From JAODBQ01 sp038213195 (lineage in GTDB: Bacteria; Actinomycetota; Acidimicrobiia; Acidimicrobiales; Ilumatobacteraceae): a stretch of 10,461 nucleotides of DNA. Below the pieces are notes generated by a model. It made no database searches. It had not been told where the DNA came from and saw nothing but the letters and a program-made list of their open reading frames with translations. The stretch's first letter is position 1; every line of letters starts with the position of its first letter. Both the position numbers and the translations under genes were made by a program. Positions 1 through 5,695 of this stretch are shown piece by piece. The stretch lies in the NCBI GenBank assembly GCA_038213195.1, contig JBBQTN010000188.1:1-10461 (forward strand), in the 5' to 3' direction.

Positions 1-34
1 TGATGATCTCCTGTCGTGCCATTTGCCTGACCAT
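1..34 (-). CDS. Possible 5' end of a leftward gene (partial, unidentified)
   Basis: Two in-frame ATG codons on the minus strand (at 34 and 22) open a frame that stays open to the window edge. It reads MVRQMARQEII from the first, or MARQEII from the second. Eleven residues are too few to identify a family. No strong ribosome binding site precedes either ATG. The space before pdtaS is otherwise unexplained and a divergent gene would fit, which is the only reason to list it. A TACGAT hexamer on the minus strand (66-71) could be its -10 box, but I see no matching -35. Confidence 0.22.
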   Translation of the reverse strand, partial: MVRQMARQEII

Positions 35-263
35 AGCGTCGACCCGTCGGGGCGGTGCTCTGCGCATCGTATATCACCCGAGTGACGCATAACGGCGACG
101 ACGATCGCGGTGGATATCGTCGAACACAGGGGCAATTGCGCCGGCATATGCCGCGGGCGGAAGGCAAGCGTCGCGCACGCGGGATTGCCTCGAAGCACCC
201 ATCCCGTCAGGCCCGGTAGCGGATGCGCACCGTTGCGCCAGGCTGGTCTGGCACACTCGGAGG
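35..263. other. Non-coding spacer upstream of pdtaS with short palindromes
   Basis: I see no convincing gene here; the reading frames crossing it are antisense or frame-shifted shadows of pdtaS. It contains TCAC-N4-GTGA (74-85), GCAATTGC (132-139) and a perfect 12-bp palindrome CGGCATATGCCG (142-153). The last two are separated by only two bases. They may be regulator binding sites for pdtaS or for a gene to the left. No promoter with two good boxes was found for pdtaS. Confidence 0.4.
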
Positions 264-1754
264 ATGTCCTCGTTCGGCGAGCTCGCCCGGCAGCACACGA
301 CGATGTCGCGCAACGAAGTGACCCACCTCAAGCAGTTGCTCACCGAGTGGGGACTGCTCGCCGACCTGTGCTTCGCCGATCTGCTGCTGTACGTCCCCGC
401 GGCAGACGGGTCGTGGGTGGTCGCCGGCCAGGTGCGCCCCGCGACGGGCCAGACGATCTACGTCACGGACCTCGTCGGTGTCACCGCCGTCAAGGAGCGC
501 CCGCTGCTGATGGCTGCGTACGAGGACGGCGAGATCTGCGAGGGCGAGATCAACGTCGCCTCGCTCGCCGAACCGGCGCGGATGATGGCGATCCCGATCC
601 GGTACGGCGGTCGGCCCATCGCGGTGCTCACGCGCGAGTGGACGAACCGGTCCGGACGGTTGTCCGGTGAGTTGGAACGCACCTACCTCGCCATCTTCCA
701 ACGGTTCGCGGCGATGATCGCCCAGGGCTCGTTCCCGTACGGCGGACCTGTCGGCGATTCGAGCGCGGCGCCGCGCGTCGGCGACGGTGTGATGGCGCTC
801 GACGAGGACGCGCGAGTGCGTTATGCCTCGCCCAACGCCGTGTCGGCGTTGCACCGGGTGGGGATCAGTGCCAACGCCGTCGGACTCCGTCTGGCGGAGC
901 TCGGCTTCAACGACAGCCCGGTTCGCAAGGCCTACGACACGATGCTCCCGGTGATCGAGGAGTTCGACCAGACAGAGGACGTGACCTTGCTGACCCGCTG
1001 CATGCCGATCCTCTCCGGTGGGCCGGACAACGCGACGGTCACCGGTGGGGTGCTCCTGCTGCGCGACGTCACAGAGGTCCGCAAGCGCGACCGGCTGCTG
1101 TTGTCCAAGGACGCGACGATCCGCGAGATCCACCACCGCGTCAAGAACAACCTGCAGACGATCTCCTCGCTGTTGCGGCTGCAGGGTCGCCGGCTGACGT
1201 CACAGGAGGCGAAGGCCGCTGTCGCCGAGTCGGTGCGCCGCATCCGCACCATCGCGCTCGTGCACGAGACGCTGTCGCGCGAACCCGGCGACGACGTCGC
1301 GTTCCTCGAGATCGTGCGGCCGTTGCTGCGCCTGGCTGAGGAGGGGCTGCAGTCCGCCGACCGGCCGATGCGGTTCACCGTGCAGGGTGACGGCGGACGG
1401 CTGCCGTCGACGATCGCCACGCCGTTGTCGGTGGTGCTCACCGAGCTGTTGCAGAACGCCGTCGATCACGGCTTCCCCGAGAACGGTGGTGGAGGCAACG
1501 TCGTCGTCCACCTGCGCAACGAGGACCATCAGCTGCACATCACCGTGATCAACGACGGCCGAGGCCTCGACCCGACGTTCGAGCTGAACAAGGCAACCGG
1601 CCTCGGCCTCTCCATCGTGCGGACGTTGGTGACGACCGAGCTCGATGGCACGATCGAGATGCGCGCCGGACAGCCGGAGGACTTCGAGCTCGCCGGCCTC
1701 GGCGATCAACCGAAGGGTGCCGGCACGGTCGTCCAGCTCACGGTGCCCGTGTGA
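264..1754 (+). CDS. pdtaS: PdtaS-type sensor histidine kinase
   Basis: This is a 496-residue soluble sensor kinase with no membrane segment. The N-terminal third (about 1-155) is the GAF-like sensor region typical of mycobacterial PdtaS, followed by a PAS-like domain (about 172-275). The HisKA_2 dimerisation helix has the signature IHHRVKNNLQT with the phospho-acceptor His at about 290. The HATPase_c domain has the N box (ELLQNAVDHG, Asn397), NDGRG (430-434) and GLGLSIV (446-452). In Mycobacterium PdtaS phosphorylates PdtaR, an ANTAR RNA-binding antiterminator; no pdtaR is in this window. The ATG at 264 is chosen because MSSFGEL, followed by a WGLLADLCFAD stretch, matches the mycobacterial N-terminus as I recall it. 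A GGAGG lies directly against this ATG (259-263), too close for a normal Shine-Dalgarno. An in-frame ATG at 303 has no binding site and would cut the conserved start. The gene converges on whiB1, as in Mycobacterium tuberculosis (Rv3220c/Rv3219). Confidence 0.93.
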   Translation: MSSFGELARQHTTMSRNEVTHLKQLLTEWGLLADLCFADLLLYVPAADGSWVVAGQVRPATGQTIYVTDLVGVTAVKERPLLMAAYEDGEICEGEINVASLAEPARMMAIPIRYGGRPIAVLTREWTNRSGRLSGELERTYLAIFQRFAAMIAQGSFPYGGPVGDSSAAPRVGDGVMALDEDARVRYASPNAVSALHRVGISANAVGLRLAELGFNDSPVRKAYDTMLPVIEEFDQTEDVTLLTRCMPILSGGPDNATVTGGVLLLRDVTEVRKRDRLLLSKDATIREIHHRVKNNLQTISSLLRLQGRRLTSQEAKAAVAESVRRIRTIALVHETLSREPGDDVAFLEIVRPLLRLAEEGLQSADRPMRFTVQGDGGRLPSTIATPLSVVLTELLQNAVDHGFPENGGGGNVVVHLRNEDHQLHITVINDGRGLDPTFELNKATGLGLSIVRTLVTTELDGTIEMRAGQPEDFELAGLGDQPKGAGTVVQLTVPV

Positions 1755-1755
1755 C

Positions 1756-1778
1756 GGGCGGCGGGGATGTCGCCGCTC
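1756..1778. terminator. Shared hairpin between convergent pdtaS and whiB1
   Basis: Nearly the whole 25-base gap between the two stop codons is an inverted repeat. Bases 1756-1763 (GGGCGGCG) pair with 1771-1778 (CGCCGCTC), eight pairs including one G-T, around a 7-base loop. There is no T tract on either strand, so it is not a classical intrinsic terminator. GC-rich hairpins without a U run are commonly proposed as terminators in Actinobacteria. Its position makes a bidirectional role likely. Confidence 0.55.
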
Positions 1779-1779
1779 G

Positions 1780-2073
1780 TCAGACCGCGTGACGGTGGTG
1801 GGCGACGTAGCGCCGGCGCAGGATCCGGCGCTCCTCCTCGGACGTGCCACCCCAGATGCCGGAGTCCTGGTTGGTCTCGAGGGCGTAGTCGAGGCAGGCA
1901 CGCTGGACGGGGCACTCGCCGCAGACCTGCCTGGCCCGTTCGATCTGCACAAGTGCGTAGCCGGTGGTGCCGACAGGGAAGAACAGATCCGGATCGGTGT
2001 CGCGACACAACGCGTCGCGCCGCCAGGAATAGTCCGCGTTCGCCAGGGCGAGACTGGACGCAAGGATGCTCAC
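1780..2073 (-). CDS. whiB1: WhiB1-type iron-sulfur transcription regulator
   Basis: This encodes a 97-residue Wbl protein. Four cysteines at about 23, 51, 54 and 60 follow the C-X27-C-X2-C-X5-C pattern that binds a [4Fe-4S] cluster. The G[IV]WGG turn is at about 72-76, followed by a basic tail (RRILRRRY). DPDLFFPVG and NQDSGIWGG are closest to WhiB1 (WblE in Streptomyces). In Mycobacterium that protein is essential, binds the housekeeping sigma factor and reacts with nitric oxide. I chose the GTG at 2073 because AGGAG (2079-2083) lies five bases before it; the frame continues upstream to 2145 but that stretch holds the promoter. The start gives about a dozen more N-terminal residues than mycobacterial WhiB1. 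The gene faces pdtaS and has its own promoter. Confidence 0.92.
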   Translation of the reverse strand: MSILASSLALANADYSWRRDALCRDTDPDLFFPVGTTGYALVQIERARQVCGECPVQRACLDYALETNQDSGIWGGTSEEERRILRRRYVAHHRHAV

Positions 2074-2078
2074 TTCAA

Positions 2079-2083
2079 CTCCT
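2079..2083 (-). promoter_or_regulatory. Ribosome binding site of whiB1
   Basis: AGGAG on the minus strand sits five bases upstream of the GTG at 2073. It decides the start against the upstream in-frame ATG codons at 2145 and 2124. Confidence 0.7.
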
Positions 2084-2156
2084 GGAGGCTCGGTGATGCT
2101 GCGAAGGTGTCGCTCGTGTGACATCCGCCGCTGGGCACCACGCACTCAGCAGGGAC

Positions 2157-2173
2157 GTTCACCGTTTGTTCAC
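2157..2173. promoter_or_regulatory. Direct repeat GTTCAC at the whiB1 start site
   Basis: GTTCAC occurs at 2157-2162 and again at 2168-2173, a period of 11 bases or about one helical turn. It overlaps the whiB1 -10 box and predicted transcription start. This placement fits a repressor or an autoregulator site. The binding factor cannot be named from sequence. Confidence 0.35.
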
Positions 2174-2200
2174 GTTAGGAAACAATCGGCCCCTTGACAA
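2172..2200 (-). promoter_or_regulatory. Promoter of whiB1
   Basis: On the minus strand TTGTCA (2195-2200) is followed after exactly 17 bases by TAACGT (2172-2177). This is a good match to the housekeeping sigma pattern with the actinobacterial TANNNT -10. Transcription would begin near 2165, giving a leader of about 90 bases before the GTG. It is the best promoter visible in the window. Confidence 0.65.
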
Positions 2201-2209
2201 GGGTCAAGG
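2191..2209. promoter_or_regulatory. Overlapping palindromes over the whiB1 -35 box
   Basis: CCCTTG-A-CAAGGG (2191-2203) is a perfect 13-base palindrome. Overlapping it, CCTTGAC (2192-2198) and GTCAAGG (2203-2209) form a second perfect 7-bp inverted repeat with a 4-base spacer. The whiB1 -35 hexamer lies inside the first palindrome. The same bases read TTGACA on the plus strand toward the phosphodiesterase gene, but no -10 box stands at the right distance for that direction. A candidate operator. Confidence 0.4.
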
Positions 2210-2238
2210 TCCAGTTCATCGGCATAGTTCCTGGCGAT

Positions 2239-2244
2239 GGGGGG
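2239..2244 (+). promoter_or_regulatory. Ribosome binding site of the phosphodiesterase gene
   Basis: GGGGGG lies nine bases before the ATG at 2254. It favours this start over the earlier in-frame start at 2194, which would add 20 residues with no conserved character. Confidence 0.5.
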
Positions 2245-2253
2245 TATCTGCGA

Positions 2254-2940
2254 ATGGTTCACGTGATCGCCCACCGGGGTGCGTCTCGCGCCGAGCGCGA
2301 GAACACGATCCCCGCGTTTCGACGCGCCCTCGAGATGAAGGCGGACGCCGTCGAACTCGACGTGCGCCGCACCGGCGACGGTGTGCTCGTCGTCCACCAC
2401 GACGCGCACCTGCCGGACGGACGGGCGATCGGCGCGACCGGCGCGGCGGATGTCCCCGCGCACGTGCCCGTCCTCGGCGCTGCGCTGGACGCCTGCGCCG
2501 GGATGTGGGTCAATGTCGAGATCAAGAACGATCCGACGGAGGACGCCTTCGATCCGAAGGATTCGATCGCCGACGAGACGATCGCCCACCTGCTCGCGCG
2601 CAACGAAGACGAGCGTTGGCTGATCTCCTGCTTCCGGCTCGAGACCGTCGATCGGTGCCGCGACCTTGCCCCGCAGATCCGGACAGCCTGGCTGACAACG
2701 GCCACCCCGGACGGCGGTGTTGCCCGGCTCGCGGCCCGCGGGCACGCCGCGCTGCACCCATGGGTGGGCCTGCTGACCCGCGAGATGATCGAGGAGTGCC
2801 ATCGGCTGGGGCTCGAGGTGAACACGTGGACGTGCGACGATGCGGCGCGCATGGCCGAGCTGATCGCCTGGGGCGTGGACGGGATCTGCACCAACGTTCC
2901 CGACGTCGCGGTGAGAGTCAGGGCGAGCGCGGCGCGGTGA
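2254..2940 (+). CDS. Glycerophosphodiester phosphodiesterase
   Basis: This is a 228-residue single-domain GDPD enzyme of the TIM-barrel PLC-like fold. It hydrolyses glycerophosphodiesters from deacylated phospholipids to glycerol-3-phosphate and an alcohol. Family landmarks are the HRG motif (7-9) with catalytic His7, ENT (16-18), ELDVRRT with metal ligands Glu34 and Asp36, VVHHD with the second catalytic His at about 49, and a VEIKND strand. The C-terminal strands NTWT and GVDGICTN are also typical. No signal peptide is seen, so it probably acts in the cytoplasm. The chosen ATG puts HRG at the very N-terminus as usual for short bacterial GDPDs. It ends seven bases from the stop of the opposing lipid kinase gene. 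The head-to-head spacer with whiB1 carries the regulatory repeats. Confidence 0.92.
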   Translation: MVHVIAHRGASRAERENTIPAFRRALEMKADAVELDVRRTGDGVLVVHHDAHLPDGRAIGATGAADVPAHVPVLGAALDACAGMWVNVEIKNDPTEDAFDPKDSIADETIAHLLARNEDERWLISCFRLETVDRCRDLAPQIRTAWLTTATPDGGVARLAARGHAALHPWVGLLTREMIEECHRLGLEVNTWTCDDAARMAELIAWGVDGICTNVPDVAVRVRASAAR

Positions 2941-2947
2941 CGACGGC

Positions 2948-3868
2948 TCAGGGCGCGTGCGGGTAGACGAGGTGGACGGCGTCCGGGCGATGCTCGAACT
3001 CGAGTCGCTGCGTCTCGCCGAGGTAGTCGCCGTCGAGCTGGTACGGGAACGGCGCCGCGCTGGCGATCGTCAAGCTCTCCAAGTCGGTGCGCAGGTCGAC
3101 GTGCTTGCTCGGGCTCACCCCGCCACCGAGCAGCGCGCCGCCCAGTGAGCGCAGGATCGTCGTGGCGCGCAGCGTCTTGAACGTGACCGCGACGAGCCCG
3201 CCGTCGAGCGTCGCCGCCGGGCTGAGATCGAGCGGTCGATTGCCCAGGTACGTGTACGGATTGGTGTTGAGCACGATCGTGAAGTAGCCGTCGACCACGT
3301 CCGGCAAGTGCGCACTGCTCACCGCGAAGTGCGGGGAGGAGCGGTCGTACCCGCTGGCGAACGTGCGCACCGCGGCGTAGATGAACAGCGGTTGGCCGAC
3401 CCAGCGCTTGATCGACGCGCTCCGCTCGACGACGCGCACCACGGCCGCGTCGTAGCCGACGCCGGTGTGGAAGCAGAAGTAGCGGCCGTTGACGTGGCCG
3501 AGACCGATCGGCCGGATGTCGCCGGCGGCGATCCCCGCGGCGAGCTCGCCGGCTGCGGCGATCGGATCGTTCGGCATGCCGATCGTGCGCGCGAAGACAT
3601 TGGTCGAGCCGCCCGGGATCACAGCGATCGCGGCCCCCGTGCCGGCGACGCCCGTGGCGACCTCGTTGAGCGTGCCGTCGCCGCCGAAGCCGACCACCAC
3701 CTCGACACCGCGTCGCGCCGCGTCCTGCGCGAAGCGGGTGGCGTGGCCGCGTCGGTTGGTCTCGACCACTTCGACGTCGTGACCGTTGCTGAGGATGCGG
3801 TGGACGACCACGGTGTTGCGCGCGGTCACCGACGAAGCGAAGGCGTTGACCACGAGCAGGATCCGCAC
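2948..3868 (-). CDS. Diacylglycerol kinase-family lipid kinase
   Basis: This encodes a 306-residue protein of the DAGK catalytic domain family (DgkB/YegS/LCB5-like). Such enzymes transfer ATP phosphate to a lipid alcohol; in this family diacylglycerol to phosphatidic acid is the usual reaction. Landmarks are the N-terminal VRILLVVN strand, the nucleotide-binding FGGDGTLNEV (GGDGT at about 62-66), PGGSTN (85-90), and the C-terminal QLDGDYLG element. I chose the GTG at 3868 because family members begin at this VRILLVVN strand. The ATG at 3937 would add 23 residues that look unrelated and overlap the promoter region of etfB. The exact lipid cannot be read from the sequence; sphingoid or glycolipid substrates are possible. 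It converges on the phosphodiesterase and diverges from etfB. Confidence 0.88.
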   Translation of the reverse strand: MRILLVVNAFASSVTARNTVVVHRILSNGHDVEVVETNRRGHATRFAQDAARRGVEVVVGFGGDGTLNEVATGVAGTGAAIAVIPGGSTNVFARTIGMPNDPIAAAGELAAGIAAGDIRPIGLGHVNGRYFCFHTGVGYDAAVVRVVERSASIKRWVGQPLFIYAAVRTFASGYDRSSPHFAVSSAHLPDVVDGYFTIVLNTNPYTYLGNRPLDLSPAATLDGGLVAVTFKTLRATTILRSLGGALLGGGVSPSKHVDLRTDLESLTIASAAPFPYQLDGDYLGETQRLEFEHRPDAVHLVYPHAP

Positions 3869-3875
3869 CGACTCG

Positions 3876-3881
3876 ACGGTA
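3876..3881 (-). promoter_or_regulatory. Possible -10 box of the lipid kinase gene (leaderless)
   Basis: TACCGT on the minus strand matches the actinobacterial TANNNT -10 pattern and ends seven bases before the GTG at 3868. That spacing would place transcription initiation at the start codon. No ribosome binding site is visible upstream of the GTG. No clear -35 was found. Confidence 0.3.
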
Positions 3882-3924
3882 GCCCGATGATCGCAGCTCA
3901 CCGCGTGGACCGCAGGCGCACGGG

Positions 3925-3955
3925 TTGGGTCGATCATCGACCGACCGGTAACAAT
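3925..3955 (+). promoter_or_regulatory. Possible etfB promoter
   Basis: TTGGGT (3925-3930) and AACAAT (3950-3955) resemble -35 and -10 boxes, 19 bases apart or 18 if the -10 is taken as TAACAA. The -10 ends eight bases before the etfB ATG, and no Shine-Dalgarno is seen, so the mRNA may be leaderless. Confidence 0.35.
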
Positions 3956-3963
3956 GACGACCC

Positions 3964-4740
3964 ATGAACGTCATCGTCTGTGTCAAGCAGATCCCGGACC
4001 CGGCGTTGCCCGGAGCGCTCGATCCCGCCACCAAGACCCTCAAACGCGACGGGAAGCTGATCCTCGACGAGTCGGACAGCTACGGCGTGGAGATGGCATT
4101 GCAGCTCGTCGGCAAGGCGGGTGGCGGCGAGGTCAGCCTCGTCTCGATGGCTCCCAACGGCGAGGTCAGCGGGATGCGCACGGCGTTGGCGATGGGCGCG
4201 GCGCGTGGCGTCCTCGTCAGCGATCCGGCGCTGCAGGGCACGGATGCGCTGACCACGGCGAAGATCCTCGCTGCCGCGATCCAGAAGCTGGGCGGCGCCG
4301 ACCTGGTCATCGCCGCCACCGAGTCGAGCGACGGGTACACCGGAACCGTTCCCGAGCAGATCGCCGAGGTGCTCGGCCTACCGTCGATCACGTTCGCCAA
4401 GAGCGTTGCCGTCGACGGCACGACGCTGAAGGTCAACCGCCAGACGGAGGCCGGCTTCGACGAGGTCACCTGCACGCTGCCGGCGCTGGTCAGCGTCACC
4501 GCCGGCGTTGTCGAGCCGCGCTACCCGAGCTTCAAGGGGATCATGGCCGCCAAGTCGAAGCCGGTCGACGCGGTCACCGCAGCCGATCTCGGGATCACGC
4601 CGGTCGGTTGGGCGGGTGCCGGGCAGGAGATCGTGGAGATCGGCAAGGCCGCCGAGCGCCAGGCCGGCGAGATCGTGGAAGACGACGGAGAGGGCTACGC
4701 CAAGATCGTGGCGTTCCTCGAGAGCAAGAAGGTGATCTGA
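3964..4740 (+). CDS. etfB: Electron transfer flavoprotein beta subunit
   Basis: This is the 258-residue beta subunit of the EtfAB heterodimer. The dimer carries electrons from acyl-CoA and other flavin dehydrogenases to the membrane ETF:quinone oxidoreductase. It opens with MNVIVCVKQIPD and has the nucleotide-binding core around MGAARGVLVSD and ATESSDGYTG (119-127). The EtfB signature region VNRQTEAGFDEVTCTLPALV is at 157-176. Length is normal for group I EtfB. The ATG at 3964 is fixed by the conserved first strand. It is followed by etfA after one base, so the two are surely co-transcribed and probably translationally coupled. No ribosome binding site precedes it. Confidence 0.95.
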   Translation: MNVIVCVKQIPDPALPGALDPATKTLKRDGKLILDESDSYGVEMALQLVGKAGGGEVSLVSMAPNGEVSGMRTALAMGAARGVLVSDPALQGTDALTTAKILAAAIQKLGGADLVIAATESSDGYTGTVPEQIAEVLGLPSITFAKSVAVDGTTLKVNRQTEAGFDEVTCTLPALVSVTAGVVEPRYPSFKGIMAAKSKPVDAVTAADLGITPVGWAGAGQEIVEIGKAAERQAGEIVEDDGEGYAKIVAFLESKKVI

Positions 4741-4741
4741 G

Positions 4742-5695
4742 ATGAAGGTCTGGGTCTACGCACAACAGGCGGAGGGCGCGGTGACCTCGGCGACGCTGGA
4801 GCTGCTCACGAAAGCCCGCTCCGTCGGGGACGTGACCGCGTTCCTCGCAGGGGATGCTGACGGCGTCGCCGCGAAGCTCGGCGAGTACGGCGCCACCAAG
4901 GTCTACGCCACCGGAGATCTCGGCGGGCACCTCCCCGGCGTGGCCGCGTCGGCGGCGATCAAGGCGATCATCGACGGCGGCGACGTGCCGGACCTGGTCC
5001 TGTTCCCGCAGAGCTACGAGGGTCGTGACGTGATGGCCCGCCTGTCGGTCAAGATCGACAAGACGTTGCTGACCAACAACGTCGACCTCGCCGTCGACGG
5101 CGACAAGGTCATGGTGACCACGCCGGTCTTCGGCGGCAACGTCCTGGTCACGTCGACGTTCACCGGCGCAGGGCCGTACCTGGCCGCGTTCCGCCCGAAG
5201 AGCTTCCCGGCGGAGTCCGCCGGCGGCGGTGCGCCGGAGGTGGTCGTCGCGGCGATCGGCGACCTCGGTGCGACGGGCGCGGCGAAGGTCGAAGCCGTGC
5301 ACGTCGAGGAGCACACCGGCCCCAAGCTGGACGAGGCCGCCGTGGTCGTCTCCGGTGGTCGTGGTCTCGGCGAGGCGGGCAACTACTCGACGATCGAGAC
5401 GCTCGCCAAGCTGCTCAAGGGCGCGCCCGGCGCGTCACGCGCGATCGTCGACGCCGGCTGGGTGCCGTACAGCTACCAGGTCGGCCAGACCGGCAAGGTC
5501 GTCAAGCCGGACGTGTACCTCGCGGTCGGCATCTCCGGCGCTACCCAGCACATGGTGGGGATGAAGGGCTCGAAGACGATCATCGCGATCAACAAGGACA
5601 AAGAAGCCCCGATCTTCGGCATCGCCGACCTCGGCATCGTCGGCGACGCGCAGAAGATCGTGCCGAAGTTGATCGAGGCCCTCAAGGGCCGCTGA
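4742..5695 (+). CDS. etfA: Electron transfer flavoprotein alpha subunit
   Basis: This is the 317-residue alpha subunit that binds the redox-active FAD of ETF. The N-terminal domain (about 1-185) matches EtfB in fold. The C-terminal FAD domain shows SGGRGLG (204-210), IVDAGWVPYSYQVGQTGK (235-252), GISGATQH (263-270) and AINKD (282-286), all FAD-contact motifs. AAGGTG eight bases before the ATG can serve as ribosome binding site. The stop is 14 bases inside the 3' end of the opposing serine hydrolase gene. No substrate dehydrogenase or ETF:quinone oxidoreductase is nearby. Confidence 0.95.
   Translation: MKVWVYAQQAEGAVTSATLELLTKARSVGDVTAFLAGDADGVAAKLGEYGATKVYATGDLGGHLPGVAASAAIKAIIDGGDVPDLVLFPQSYEGRDVMARLSVKIDKTLLTNNVDLAVDGDKVMVTTPVFGGNVLVTSTFTGAGPYLAAFRPKSFPAESAGGGAPEVVVAAIGDLGATGAAKVEAVHVEEHTGPKLDEAAVVVSGGRGLGEAGNYSTIETLAKLLKGAPGASRAIVDAGWVPYSYQVGQTGKVVKPDVYLAVGISGATQHMVGMKGSKTIIAINKDKEAPIFGIADLGIVGDAQKIVPKLIEALKGR
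5677..5690. terminator. Small hairpin at the etfA / serine hydrolase convergence
   Basis: GGCCC-TCAA-GGGCC is a perfect inverted repeat with a four-base loop. It covers the last codons of etfA and the stop codon of the opposing gene. The stem is only five pairs and has no T tract, so a terminator role is a weak inference from its position at a convergent junction. Confidence 0.28.

Noticed and set aside
2194..2199. TTGACA as -35 box for the phosphodiesterase gene
   Set aside because: No -10-like hexamer lies 16-18 bases downstream. The match follows from the palindrome that holds the whiB1 -35 on the other strand.
2259..4043. Minus-strand reading frame of 594 codons
   Set aside because: It crosses two well-supported genes in the wrong frame or strand and is extremely Arg-rich, as expected of a shadow in GC-rich DNA.
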